A DNA stretch of 64,000 nucleotides from Phytophthora colocasiae (lineage: Eukaryota > Oomycota > Peronosporomycetes > Peronosporales > Peronosporaceae): assembly GCA_018806915.1 (NCBI GenBank), contig JAGKQI010000043.1:434001-498000 (forward strand). The letters are read 5' to 3'. Shown here one piece after another: positions 50,277 through 61,300 of the stretch. The notes beneath the pieces are model-generated. The model saw only the letters and a program-made list of their open reading frames with translations. It was not told the DNA's origin and made no database searches. Made by a program: the position numbers and the translations under genes. Position 1 is the first letter of the stretch, and each line of letters opens with the position of its first letter.

Positions 50277-52847
50277 ATGGTTCTCCACCGTTCATGGCTC
50301 TTCCTGCTGGTTTTAACCGTCTTCGCATGCCTCACACAACGTTCAAGTGCCTTCGGACTCCGAACGCAGCACCGACAATTAAGTGCCGATGATCAGGAAG
50401 TTTATCAGAGATTGTTAGAGGAACAGGCGGCCATGGCGGACGACACGGCGGCTTGCAACGCCAGCGCCAGTAGCAGCGTCTTGTCCACGTACTTATCAGC
50501 TCTACCGTCCGTGGCTGGGCTTCAAGGGTGCATTGCCACCAACATCGCTCAACTGTATCCATCTATTGCGGCGTCCGGTTCACAGTGTAACCTCACGACG
50601 TTAAGTTCGCTGGTGAGCGGAGACTCGAGCGACTCAGCGGCGTTTAATGAAGTTTTAAGTCTGTTACTTGCAGGTGTCACGACCTCCAGTGGATCCAGTT
50701 CAAGCTCGGTGGACTTGGCTGCCTCGTTGTCCTCTTGGGCGGACGATAGCAGTACGTTGCAGGGATTCTGCAACGTCATGAACTCACAGGCTGGACCGTG
50801 TGTTGACACGCTGTTGCCGGGGTTAATTTCCCTATTGGATAGTGGCGCGACGTGCTGTAGTGAACTCAATGGGTACTTGGAAGTGGTGAAGCTCATTGTC
50901 CCAACTGGGCAAACACTGGAGCAGACACTGATGAGTCTTATCAATGGGCTCCACCAGACGATGTGTACGACCACAAGTGCCGACGACCAACTCTGCTCTG
51001 TGCCTTTAAGCTCGTACTTATCTGGAGTAGTAACTAGTGATGAGTCTTCGCTCCTGGGAGCGATCGTCTTCCAGGCGGGAGTTCCGCTGTACGCTGCATC
51101 TGCGAGCGACGTCTGCTCGTCACTGGAGACGTCGAGTCTGGCTAGTGGACTGGGAAGCGGTGACATCTCGTACTACGCGGCGTCCTGCTGTGCTTCAGCA
51201 TTATCAACTTTCCTCCAGAGTGTGGACTCTGTGGCCACGCACTTGTCCGGTAACTCGTTGGCCGAGATCTTCACGTTGATCACAGGTCGACAGAATGCTG
51301 CAACGAGATTTAATGCGCTGTACTCCACCATCTCAGGCTGCAGCTTCGGTTCTACCTGTACAGCTCCATCCTTCACGATTGCAAGCTCAAGTTCTGGTGC
51401 TGGTTCTTCATCTAGCAGTACGGCGGCTTCAAGCAAAAATCTGTCCCCGGAGAACGTTACATGCACGTTGGTGAACTACTGCGACAGTGACGATGTGTGT
51501 AGCCAAGTGTGTGAGGCCGGAACTGCTCTGATCGAGCCGTGGGTGGCTCGAGCCATCACGTACCAGCGCAACTTATCGTTCGCCGAGAGCTTGTGCTACG
51601 CGGAAATCCCGGCGACCCACAACAGCGTCATCACCCAGGCTCGTGGCTATGGAAATCGTGACCAACTCTTTAACGCCAAGCTCAACGCGTCGAACGCGGA
51701 CTCGTACATGCGCACAAGCAACCAGTTCCTGAGTCTGACGGATCAACTGGACCTGGGTGTGCGCTTCCTGGAGCTGGATGTGCATTACTTCGCGTCTTCT
51801 CTTCGCAATGCCCACTGCTCCGACTTCGGGATCGCTTTTGTGGATGACGCAGCATCTGCGTTGGTCTCTTCTTTGAGTTCCGTGCTGGACGCCAGTGGAG
51901 AAGACAGCACGGTGCAGTGGGGGTCCGAGTTGGTGGGTTGTCTGCCTTCTCTTAGCGGCATCCGAGCAGATGAACAGCGTCTGCACAACGATTCACTGGC
52001 TGAGATAGCGACGTGGCTGTCGGATCACCCAGAAGAGCTGATCGTTATCTACACAGAGATCGGCGAGGAACTCAGCACGTACTCACAGATCGACGCTCTG
52101 TTGACGCTCTACAGAAGGACATTCGGCGACGTTCTCTTCTCTCCATCGAACTTTGACGACGCAGGAGGAGACTGGAACGGCTTCACGCTCCAAGAACTCA
52201 TCAGTCAGGGCAAGCAGGTCATCCTCGTAGCCACCCCAGAGGCGAATGACCAAATGTTCTACATGCGCGAGTTGTGTGCCGGCTGGGCGGACGTCCCATG
52301 TAGTTCCACCGGTTCAACCGGCACGTTCTTCGGCGAGACAATGAACGCTGGTACTGTCGTTCGTGCGTTTAAGAGTGTGTTGCACTATGCCACCCTAACG
52401 GAAGACGCGCTGGGAGGTGGTGGTGTGGAATTGGATACAGCTAGTGAACCTGGTCACGTGAACGCCTCAACTCTGCCGGTCTTCGTGGACGCAGGAGTGA
52501 ATGTGCTTGCCCCTGATGGACTGGACGGTGCTATCATGGCTGCGATGGTCTGGTCTTGGGCTGAAAATGAGCCGGACGTTGCTACAGCTACGGCTGTGCA
52601 GCTCTCCGCCGCCGATGGCCGTTGGTACGGCGTGGCGGACGCGTCCAGTATCAGTCACGTGGCTTGTGTGAGCAGTAGCAACCGTACAACGTGGACAGTT
52701 GTGGCTCAGGGCTCCAGTTGCTCGGATGGATACGCCACGGGTGCACCACGCCTGGCAGTGGAGAACACAGCGCTGCTGGCAGTTCTGCGGAAGGGGATTA
52801 ATTCCGAGTACCAGTGGCCGGATCCCGAGTACACCAACCGACTTTGA
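50277..52847 (+). CDS. Secreted PLC-like phosphodiesterase with long Ser/Cys-rich N-terminal region
   Basis: The ATG at 50277 starts a signal peptide (MVLHRSWLFLLVLTVFACLT...SSAFG). Residues about 30-400 are Ser/Leu-rich with spaced cysteines (CC pairs at about 200 and 305) and no known domain. A Ser-rich linker precedes a PI-PLC X-like TIM barrel at about 430-800: CYAEIPATHNSV (catalytic His region), DLGVRFLELDVHYF, DHPEELIVIYTE, then FVDAGVNVLAPDG. Such enzymes cleave phosphodiester lipids or GPI. No GPI signal or TM follows. The right end of a pogo-like element is only 94 bp upstream, so its promoter or 5' leader may derive from the transposon. Confidence 0.85.
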   Translation: MVLHRSWLFLLVLTVFACLTQRSSAFGLRTQHRQLSADDQEVYQRLLEEQAAMADDTAACNASASSSVLSTYLSALPSVAGLQGCIATNIAQLYPSIAASGSQCNLTTLSSLVSGDSSDSAAFNEVLSLLLAGVTTSSGSSSSSVDLAASLSSWADDSSTLQGFCNVMNSQAGPCVDTLLPGLISLLDSGATCCSELNGYLEVVKLIVPTGQTLEQTLMSLINGLHQTMCTTTSADDQLCSVPLSSYLSGVVTSDESSLLGAIVFQAGVPLYAASASDVCSSLETSSLASGLGSGDISYYAASCCASALSTFLQSVDSVATHLSGNSLAEIFTLITGRQNAATRFNALYSTISGCSFGSTCTAPSFTIASSSSGAGSSSSSTAASSKNLSPENVTCTLVNYCDSDDVCSQVCEAGTALIEPWVARAITYQRNLSFAESLCYAEIPATHNSVITQARGYGNRDQLFNAKLNASNADSYMRTSNQFLSLTDQLDLGVRFLELDVHYFASSLRNAHCSDFGIAFVDDAASALVSSLSSVLDASGEDSTVQWGSELVGCLPSLSGIRADEQRLHNDSLAEIATWLSDHPEELIVIYTEIGEELSTYSQIDALLTLYRRTFGDVLFSPSNFDDAGGDWNGFTLQELISQGKQVILVATPEANDQMFYMRELCAGWADVPCSSTGSTGTFFGETMNAGTVVRAFKSVLHYATLTEDALGGGGVELDTASEPGHVNASTLPVFVDAGVNVLAPDGLDGAIMAAMVWSWAENEPDVATATAVQLSAADGRWYGVADASSISHVACVSSSNRTTWTVVAQGSSCSDGYATGAPRLAVENTALLAVLRKGINSEYQWPDPEYTNRL

Positions 52848-53604
52848 GAGGTTTTGCAAAACGAATTGAGGTCAGTTCGTACCGGTACTTTTGCGGTTTT
52901 ACTAGCTCACAACGACTCGAGAACAAGCGCGGTGGAGCACGCGGGCTTAGCAACGCTGCCGATGGATCAAGCGAAGGCGAAGCCGGAGCGGGCTTAGGGT
53001 CTGCACTCGTGAGCGTAGCGAGCCGCTAGGGGTGGCTGGGATCGCGCGCAGCGCGCAGGTGGGTTGTAAAGGGCAGCAGAGAGAGGACAAGCGCGGTGGA
53101 GAACGCTGGCTGGTGGTTTAATGCTCCGTGTGCGAAGCACACGGGCTTAAACCCCAGCGCTGTCGACGGATCAAGCGCAGGCGAAGCCGGAGCGGGCTTA
53201 GGCTGGCGGTTTAACGCTCCGTGTGCGGAGCACGCGGGCTTAAACCCCAGCGCTGTCGACGGATCAAGCGAAGGCGAAGCCGGAGCGGGCTTAGGCTGGC
53301 GGTTTAACGCTCCGTGTGCGGAGCACGCGGGCTTAAACCCCAGTAATACGGACAATAAATGAGTTAAATTAATGAATGCTTCGTTATGGCTGACTAACGT
53401 TAGTTCTTTGCGGCAAACCCGCCCTGCACTCGCCATTCTGCCAGGGTTTCCCTTGTACTTTTTTCCCGCCAATTTTTTGCACTCGGAATTCTGCCATTGT
53501 ACTTGGAATTCTACCGATGTGAACTCGGGTTTCGGCCGGCGCTGGCGGTATTGTCGGTAACCGGTATGTGTACTCGATTTCCGACTTCCAGTACTCGGGA
53601 TTAG
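52848..53604. other. Repeat-rich intergenic region
   Basis: Contains GC-rich palindromes (GCGCGCAGCGCGC near 53043, GAGCGTAGCGAGC near 53010) and the 93-bp tandem array. No gene is supported. The final part (to about 53604) may be an intron of the interrupted GPI-protein gene, ending ...GGATTAG. Confidence 0.5.
53108..53345. repeat. 93-bp tandem repeat, about 2.6 copies
   Basis: Unit starts at 53108, 53201 and 53294. Each contains a hairpin GCTCCG...CGGAGC. A related partial copy lies at about 52935-53000. Because 93 is a multiple of three, both strands stay open and code 31-residue repeats; this is probably a by-product. Confidence 0.85.
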
Positions 53605-53689
53605 TCCGCACCCGCAGTTCTGCAGGCTGAGGCCAGCGACGCGACGGCGCAACTGGACGTGGATCTGTCCAACTTTCCTGCCATTTCAG
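53605..53689 (+). pseudogene. GPI-anchored protein gene, last exon, left part
   Basis: Open frame SAPAVLQAEASDATAQLDVD, then LSNFPAIS, cut at 53689 by the non-LTR element and continued at 63049 (AADQAAYDAGDTSSSQ). A TAG lies just upstream (53602-53604) at an acceptor-like GGATTAG, so this is likely the start of a terminal exon whose earlier exons were not identified. Confidence 0.6.
53673..53689. repeat. 17-bp target site duplication (left)
   Basis: CTTTCCTGCCATTTCAG, repeated exactly at 63032-63048 on the other side of the non-LTR retrotransposon. Confidence 0.93.
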
Positions 53690-53709
53690 AGAGAGAGAGA
53701 GAGAGAAAG
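53690..53709 (-). repeat. (CT)n tail of the non-LTR element
   Basis: AG/CT dinucleotide run directly between the target duplication and the element's 3' untranslated region; it takes the place of a poly(A) tail. Confidence 0.75.
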
Positions 53710-53723
53710 TAGTCTATTTAACT

Positions 53724-56700
53724 TTATGCGTTATTAGCTACTTGAGATAAATACAATCTCCTCGGCAGAGCGAGTACTTGCTGCTCATGCCAGGAGGCCT
53801 TCGGGAGCGATGCGTTTCCGTTTGCCCACTTGCCATCCTCAATGGCCATTTCCGTCCAGCATTCCAAGCTGATCTGTAGCTGAAGACCTTGGATCCGCAG
53901 CTGGGGTGTTCGTTGCTCGCTTTTGGCAACCGCTAACATCTGATGCTCACATTGGGCCCACATAGCGTCGACTTGTTGTTTCTTCGACCATACTTTTCCG
54001 TCATGGACCACTTGATTCCGGATCTGCCATAATATGGCGATCCCTATGCTGCAAAAAGCCCACCAAATTCGGTATGGTTGCTGCTCGTATTCCTTCTTCC
54101 ATCGGCCGTAGCGAGCTTTTAGCCGTACTTGGAATTGCTGTGATATCGGTGGTGCCGTCCTCGCCGAAATATAATCCTTGTATTGCCGCAGGTGTGCTTC
54201 CGTTACTTCGTACCCCGTCCAGTGTTGCAGTACTCGAATCCACCATTCCTTCGCCCGCCGACAATCCCACAGAATGTGTGCTAACGTATTTGTGTTAGTG
54301 GTCGGCTTGCAGTCCTCGTCCAGTGGGCACTTGCTGCCAGGCAGTCTGCCTGTGTAGTACAAATTCAACTGGGACGTCGCTACCCGGTACATCACCCAGA
54401 CCTGGTAGCTGGTAAGTGTGTCTTGGTGATCCCACAATTCTTTTGGCTGCTGGCTCTGAAGCCCGCTTGCCCACGAGTTTGCGAGGCGTGTCTTCGCCCA
54501 TTTGGTGAGAATAGCTCCCGCCGGCTTGGAAAGTCGTTTCAAGCACCATTTCTTCACGTTCTTTTTCAAATGCTTCAGTAGATGCCGATTAGACTTGGAG
54601 CCATCAACCGTCCAAGGAAATTCGTGGAGGAGTGGATGGGCTTCAAACACCAGTATCTTCCCTTCCATCGGAATTTCTTCGACCTTCTCGTCCCTGAAAA
54701 AATTGGTGTCATAGCTCTCCACCTTCCATGTGACTCCGTCAACTCTTTGACGGAGTTTCACTGCGTCGAGGCCTATCGAGGATTGTCCCGTGACGACACC
54801 ACTAGGGGTCTTGATCCATACTAGCGTGGCCAAACTCGACGGGGCCTGGCGTAACTTCAACGGGGGAGGTTGTCCGATAAAACCCCCCACGGGCACTCTG
54901 GGAGAACATAGGATGATAGCGATCGCCCATCTCTCTATTTTGGCTATCGTGTGGCCCTTTTCCCCGATCCGCTGCACCCTTAAAGAGAAGCTTGTTTCCG
55001 AGGTACGTTGAATGTGGAGATCTTGAATAGCGGACACTCTCAACTTGGCATATTTCTTCCTGGTTAGCTCAGGTGCTGAAGCTTCTGGAATCCATGGGTT
55101 GTCTGCCCAGGAAAATGTGCCCCAGAATGTCTCTACCTCTCGTGGCATCAGCTGATGGAAGGGTATATTCTCGAGATCCACTAATATCTCGATCCGCTCC
55201 ATATCCTGAGGTTGTCTCGTAGCACTGCGTGGTTCCGATATCGTCCTATGACTCAGCGTAGCAATGTGCCTGTGCACATACCGCGTAATTTGCTCCACCT
55301 TTGCTGGCGAAGGCGCTAAGAACTCCCCCAGTTCTTGTCTTACTCGTTGTTGAGGGTTAAATACGGCCTTCTGCGCCTTCTTCCGGGCTGGCCGTCTTGG
55401 ACTCACACCTTCTCCATGCTGAATTCCGACCCATAATCTCCAGGCCGCTTTATATTCATCATCCTGGCTGAGTAACCATAGCATCGATCCTGTGACCCGT
55501 TGCGTCTGGATCGCCACTGGGATTGCAACGAGGCCTAGACCGCCTGCTTCTCGTGGTTGGAAGATCAACAGCGGAGACATTTTGTGTCGGCTTGGGTCGT
55601 CCTTCATTTGCTTTTTCCAGATAAATTGCTTCTGGATATTGATAAGGAGCTCCAGCACTTGCGGTGGGGGAGCGAATACCTTCGCTGTGAACAGGATTGC
55701 TGGTAGTACGACCGTGTTGAAGAGGTCTACCCTATCTTGTACAGTCGTCGACGCTGCTTCTGCTGTCACCATCCGACGCTTGATGGCCCGGATGCGCTGT
55801 GCCCAATTGACCTGTTGTTGATCCACTACCCCAAGTTCATATCCTAGGTACTTCTGAGTTCGTCCTTGCTGCAGAACCGGAATGCCGTGCCACTCCGTAC
55901 CCACTACTGCTGTGTTCAGGAAAATGAAACAACTTTTTGCTGGTTGAACATGGAGGCCCGAAATTCTTCCAAATGCCTGGATCACTTCCAGTGCATCCGG
56001 TAATTGACTGCTGTGCTGTAGGAACAGTGAGGAGTCGTCCACAAATGCAGAGAATTTGTGTTCACGCTTCCTTGGATCCCCTGGTACCGTCATTCCCGTA
56101 ATGGTTGACTGCTTAGTCACCGCTATCGCCAGCACCTCGACCGCTAGGATAAACAACAGCGGAGCTAAAGGACACCCTTGTCGTATTCCGGACCTGACTT
56201 CCATCGCTTGTGATTTCTCTCCATTTACAAGGAAGTGGGCTGTCGTGCCTAAGTGCAGTCGTTCCATTAGGGAGACAAATTCCTTCGCGAAGCCAAACTG
56301 GCGAAGCACCTCCATGAGATATACCCGGTCCACTGTGTCATATGCCTTTGCAATGTCGAGGAGCAAGATACCCGGGCTATCATCTGGAGAACCGCCCTCC
56401 TCGTGAAATCTCGTCTCGAGCATTGATACCATCATAGCTACTGACCTTCCCAGTTGTCGGCCATGTACAAACCCCTGCTGTGTATTCCCGATGAGCCTCC
56501 CGAGGAATTGTTGCAGCCGCATCGCTAAGATCTTGGCAAAGATCTTATAGCTGCTTTGGAGTAGGGAGATCGGCCTGTAGTCCATTGCATTGGGTGAGTC
56601 CCCTTTCTTTCGTAGGGGAACCACTATCGCTTTGAGAAACGAAGGAGGGGGTGGGTGGCCTTGCAGCAGGTCGTTGCACACTAGCCCCAGTTTGGGAGCT

Positions 56701-58336
56701 ATTTCAGATGCGCAGTCCCGGTAAAAATCGTTGTTTAATCCATCTTCTCCAGCCGCCTTGTGTCGTTGTATCCGACTGATTGCTGCTAGTACATCCTCTT
56801 CCGATATCGGAGCCAAAAGTATGGTATTTTCCGCATCGGAAACGGTACGCTCTGATGGGATCTGGACAAAACTTCTGACTTCGGATTCCATGGCCTCGGC
56901 GTCCACCAGGCTATGCCTCTGACCCATTAATGGTTTTCATGCTTTGGCAAAACGTTCCGGGATAGAATCGTCAGGGTGAAATAGAATATCTCCGTGCGAT
57001 TCAATACGTGAGACCCGTTGGTCTCGTTCCCAGATCGCCGTCCTCCGGTACAGCCACCTGATGTCCTCTGGCGTCCTGTGCAGAATGTTGCCAAAATGAC
57101 TCAGGTTTTTCTCCTTGATATCTTGTACGAAGGCATCGAGAAGTTTCTTCCTGGTTTGGGCGTTTTCTTGTAGCTGCCTCGTCAATTTTTGGGATAGAGT
57201 CTGTCGCCGTTGCGCGTCTCTGGTAGAAATTTTTTGGATAGCTGTTTTGCACTGACTCAGCCACTCATCCCAGTCTCCTCCTCTGGGAGTATCTGCCGAG
57301 GTTGACTCAGAGCGGATCTCTGCTGGGTTCTCTTGGTCAATTGCTGCCACTTCCTCACGGAGTTCCTCGGCCAGCCTATCGTTATGTCGACCTCCAAACG
57401 GATAGTTGGCGGGGCGGGAATGCTGCCGTCTTGGCCGAGAAGCAGGGTCCCTTAAATGAAGACTGACGGTATTATGGTCCGACGGTACCGGTGGCAATTG
57501 CACATCTAACCATTGAACCCACTGACTTCTACTCCTTGCCACGTAAAACCGATCGATCCGACTAGCATGTTCCTTGGTCCAATACGTGAAATGTTCGGTA
57601 GGTTCCAAACGAAGATCCGTCAGCGCTGAGCCCAGGAGCATTCTCGCGTCTGTCAACTCGCTTGTCTTCACTAACCTCGAGAGTGGTGCACTTTCTGAAC
57701 GATCAGGGCGGTGTCCTCCTAGTCGGTCTAGCACTGGAACTTCGACGCAGTTGAAATCGCCTCCCATTATAACGCTCTCCGTTCGAGCCGCCATTGCCCC
57801 AATTTGTCGAAGAATGCGTCCCTGTCAGGTTTGCTCGTCGCTGGAGCGTAAATATTTAGCACATGCATCTGCGAAAGCACTACTCCGAGCGACCGCGGCG
57901 TCCAAAGATGGATATTCCACGGATCCACTTCATGGAGGTACTCCGGAAATATTAGTATCCCGACACCACCTTGGTCCACCGGTCCTGTACTCCAGTAGGA
58001 CATCGGCTGGTTCTCGTTCGACCGCCCCCAAAGTCGTTTCCACTGGTCGTCGATGGCTGTGACTTCCGTGTTCGTTTTGACATGGGTCTCCTGGACCAGG
58101 ATCATCGCTGGTCTGAGAGCCTTGGGTATCGAACGCCATGCCGCCAGCCACTGCCGACGATCCTTCTGTTTGAAGCCCCGGACATTTTGCGTCATAATTC
58201 GTAGATCCGTCGGTCGTAGCCCGGGTTTTAAGTCTTTTTCTTTATCTGTATGATACATCGAGGTTTCTAATAGCTTGTTTGCCCCGTATATATCATAACC
58301 CGGTGGTACCTCGCTGAAGGTGCCTCCGGTGGGCAA
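53724..58336 (-). pseudogene. Non-LTR element ORF2: APE endonuclease and reverse transcriptase, one shift and one TGA
   Basis: First ATG at 58258 (MYHTDKEKD). Endonuclease: TQNVRGFKQ, ILVQETHV, LNIYAPA, then a break at about 57790 where one extra G in TTGGGG would continue GAMAARTESVIMGGDFN; then ASRIDRFYV and PPVPSDHNTV (catalytic SDH). A TGA at 56937-56939 sits in frame between FAKA and KPLMGQRH, likely a lost Trp codon. RT: DYRPISLLQSSYKI, LLLDIAKAYD, GIRQGCPLAPLLF, SAFVDDSSLFL (catalytic DD). C-terminal zf-RVT: GSKCPLDEDCK...LAHILWDC. Two minor lesions only. Confidence 0.9.
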
Positions 58337-58349
58337 CTGTGAGGTGCCC

Positions 58350-61300
58350 TTAGTACTGTGTGGCTAAGGCGCCCTCTTCCCCATCGTTAGGGTCGAAGTC
58401 ATCCCCAGCCTTACTGCTGTCGGCCACCGCCTTGTCCATAAAACTAGCCACCTTCGTCCACTGAAGAACTGCCGTGTCGACTCCCTCTTCGTGTTCGAAA
58501 TTTGCGCGAAACCGAGGATTAGTCCGGTAGGCTTCTAGATACCTCAACAGCAATTCCACTATCGAATCGTTCGGGTGAGCGTACCCGCCAAGCATCGCTG
58601 CTATCTTTTCTGCATACAAAAAGGCACAGAGGAGGTAGGCGCCTAATGCGCTGGCACGATGAGGGGAGCATAACCGCATGACTGGATCATGGCCATACTT
58701 TTCCTGGCGTAATGTCATCCATTCCTGAGAACTGTTGATCAGCACACTCTGTTTGCTTCTTTCCGCCGCGCTATCCACGCGTCGTTCCCATTCCTTCAGT
58801 CTGTTGCTCCGCTCCGGGTTACCCTGATTCTGGATACCATTTTGCGCCGCTGCCCTCCAGCACTGGTGCCTCCAAGCCGATGTCAAAAGAATGATGGTCC
58901 GGGGCTCCATGCCGAGCACAATCAGATGCGCATGACTGAAACTTCGGAGTAAATGTTGAACTCGGTTGGGTTCCTTGGTGACCGCGTTTTCCCACACTGC
59001 TGTCGGGGCCGCTACTGCTGGGTACGCGATCCCAGTGTGTTGTACCCAATCATGTTCTTGAGCGTCCCACACATCGTACCATTTCTGCGGCGTATCCTCG
59101 GTCTTCTTAGGCTTTGGACTCGCTACTTCATCGAATTGAGCTTGTAGATTTCTGATAGGATCATCCCCGCTACCCTGACCGTCCGTTTCGCTTGAGTCTT
59201 GTAGAATATTGCGAGATCCCACCTGAAATGCTTTGGTGGGACCGCGCAGCTCTGCAGGGACTTTCGAAACTCTCCCCTTGGGAGTTGTTCTTGGTGACAG
59301 CTCTGACTCTTCGGAGCTCGGAGTCCGAGATGGTACGTAGTCCGAGTCTGGTGTTCGCGGTGGGGTCGACATTGAACTATCAAGTTCGTCCTGGCAGGCT
59401 TGGGCTGCCAGTTCCGACCTGATTGTCTCTTGCCATTGGCGGACCACTGGCTCCGGAATTTGATATTGGGCCATGAGGGCCTGCCGCTGACCTGTATCGT
59501 TTAAGTCCGCTGCCAAGAGTTGATGTTGCTCGTGAAGGGACAACCTGGATACCGTCTCTACGAGGAAGTGCAAGAGCTCTCGCGTTCGCTCGTCAAGCAC
59601 CTGGAGGATCTGGATAATCTCTCTTTTGAGCTCGTGGTGGATCGTGGGACCGTCCAATCGCCTTTTCAGGTCGTCCAAGTCACCATCCCAGTGCTCAGGA
59701 TCCCATGGTGACTGAGAGCCGTACATAGTTCTCTGACTCTGCCCAGGTTCGCGGCTGCTGTGCTCGGTTTGTGTTTCCGAAATCGTTGAGTCCCTTTGTT
59801 GCCTCACGCTAGAGCTCGGTGAACTCATGACTACATCCCCTTCTCCCTCTGGATGATCGAGTGAGCCGTCCGCTGGGCCCGATGCCATCGGTTTGTCGTC
59901 AGTAAAGTCCTCATTATCATCCTCAGACATGTCTACATCACTCGAATCCTCTTCCTCTGGTTCTGCCCTCCTCTTCCTCCTCTTCCCGTGTACAAATGCC
60001 GTGAAGTGAGAGTTTTCGTACAGTAGGATGATCGGCCACTTCGCTGTCTTCGAGTCCGGGTCTTGTTTCAATTCAATGACCTCCTTAACACATTCGGCCA
60101 AACTCAACTGATATTCTGTGCACGTCTCGAAATCCTTTTTCCCCTCTTTCATCGTTGCAGGAACTAAGTGTTGGACCCCTACATACGAGGATTCCTCGCT
60201 CGGGCTGATGATATAGATTTGTCTCTGGAGGAGTGTTCCGAACGTTGAAAGTGTGTCATTTCCCCCCCAAAATGCCATTGAAAGGAAAGCCTCCACCTCT
60301 GAGGGACTAGTACAGTACTCCTTGAGATACCGCCGAAATTCCGACTCCGAAACTTGGGGAGACATTTTCTCGTATCCTCGTCCGAGGTTCGCCAAGGTAG
60401 ATTTTCGGAGACCGGGTGGAAACTTTAGATGGAAGTCCATCTGTGCTCGAGCTAGACATCCTTTCTTGATAGCCGTGGTGGCTTGCGCCAATTCCGGATG
60501 AATTCCGCTAAAACTATCATTGGCCAAGGCCTGTACTACGGCGTAGGCTTGGCAGTTCCCGGTCGCTGGAGTGACAACTTTGTGAATTCCCATCATCGCC
60601 GCGGCTTGCTCGATCGAGAAAGCGGCAGATGGTGAAATTTCCATGTCAGCAGATACTTCAGCTGGGATCAGTTCTCCTTTCTTCGCCTTGACCGTTTCCA
60701 GTAATACCTTCAGTTCAGTTTTCGCGTCCACCTCCTGCACAAGTAACTCGATTGTCTGTATTTCCTGGTGCTTGGCTCCCTTTTTCACCTTGTCCGGCTC
60801 CGTTCGGGAGTGCTTGGTGACGCTCACCTCTTGCCGCTGGGCCTGCTCCGGAATTGGGGGCTTCGTACTCTTCGAGCTGCCTGATTCATCTACGGGTTTG
60901 GTCCGAGCTGTGAGCTTTGACTTCGCGGTCTCCTGCGGTTTGTTGCCAGCTCCGATACCTGCAGACCCCTTTTTGTTACCTGTAGTCCTCCCCTTAGTGA
61001 CTCCTCCATCAAACCACCCGTCTTGGTTTTCCTTTGGGGTTGTCCCCGCATCTAGTCCACTTTGCTGGTCCGATGAGCTATCAACCTGGTCCGTGGCCGC
61101 TCGTTCGCGCTTTTGTAGCATCTCCTGCTCGTATTGGTGTCGGTTTGCCTTAATGGTCTCCTTCATTTCCGTCCAGCTGGTGAAAGTGGGCGGGGGGACT
61201 TGAAGAGCTGCCACTCCTCCTTTCGTTGCTACTATGCTGCCTGGGCCTCTCAGGGCCGGCATTGGCATGTTGCACTTCCCCATTGGGTGGCCTAAACCAC

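Noticed and set aside
53026..53652. Minus-strand ORF with 31-residue repeats
   Set aside because: Open only because the 93-bp repeat is a multiple of three; it starts without ATG and has no domain.
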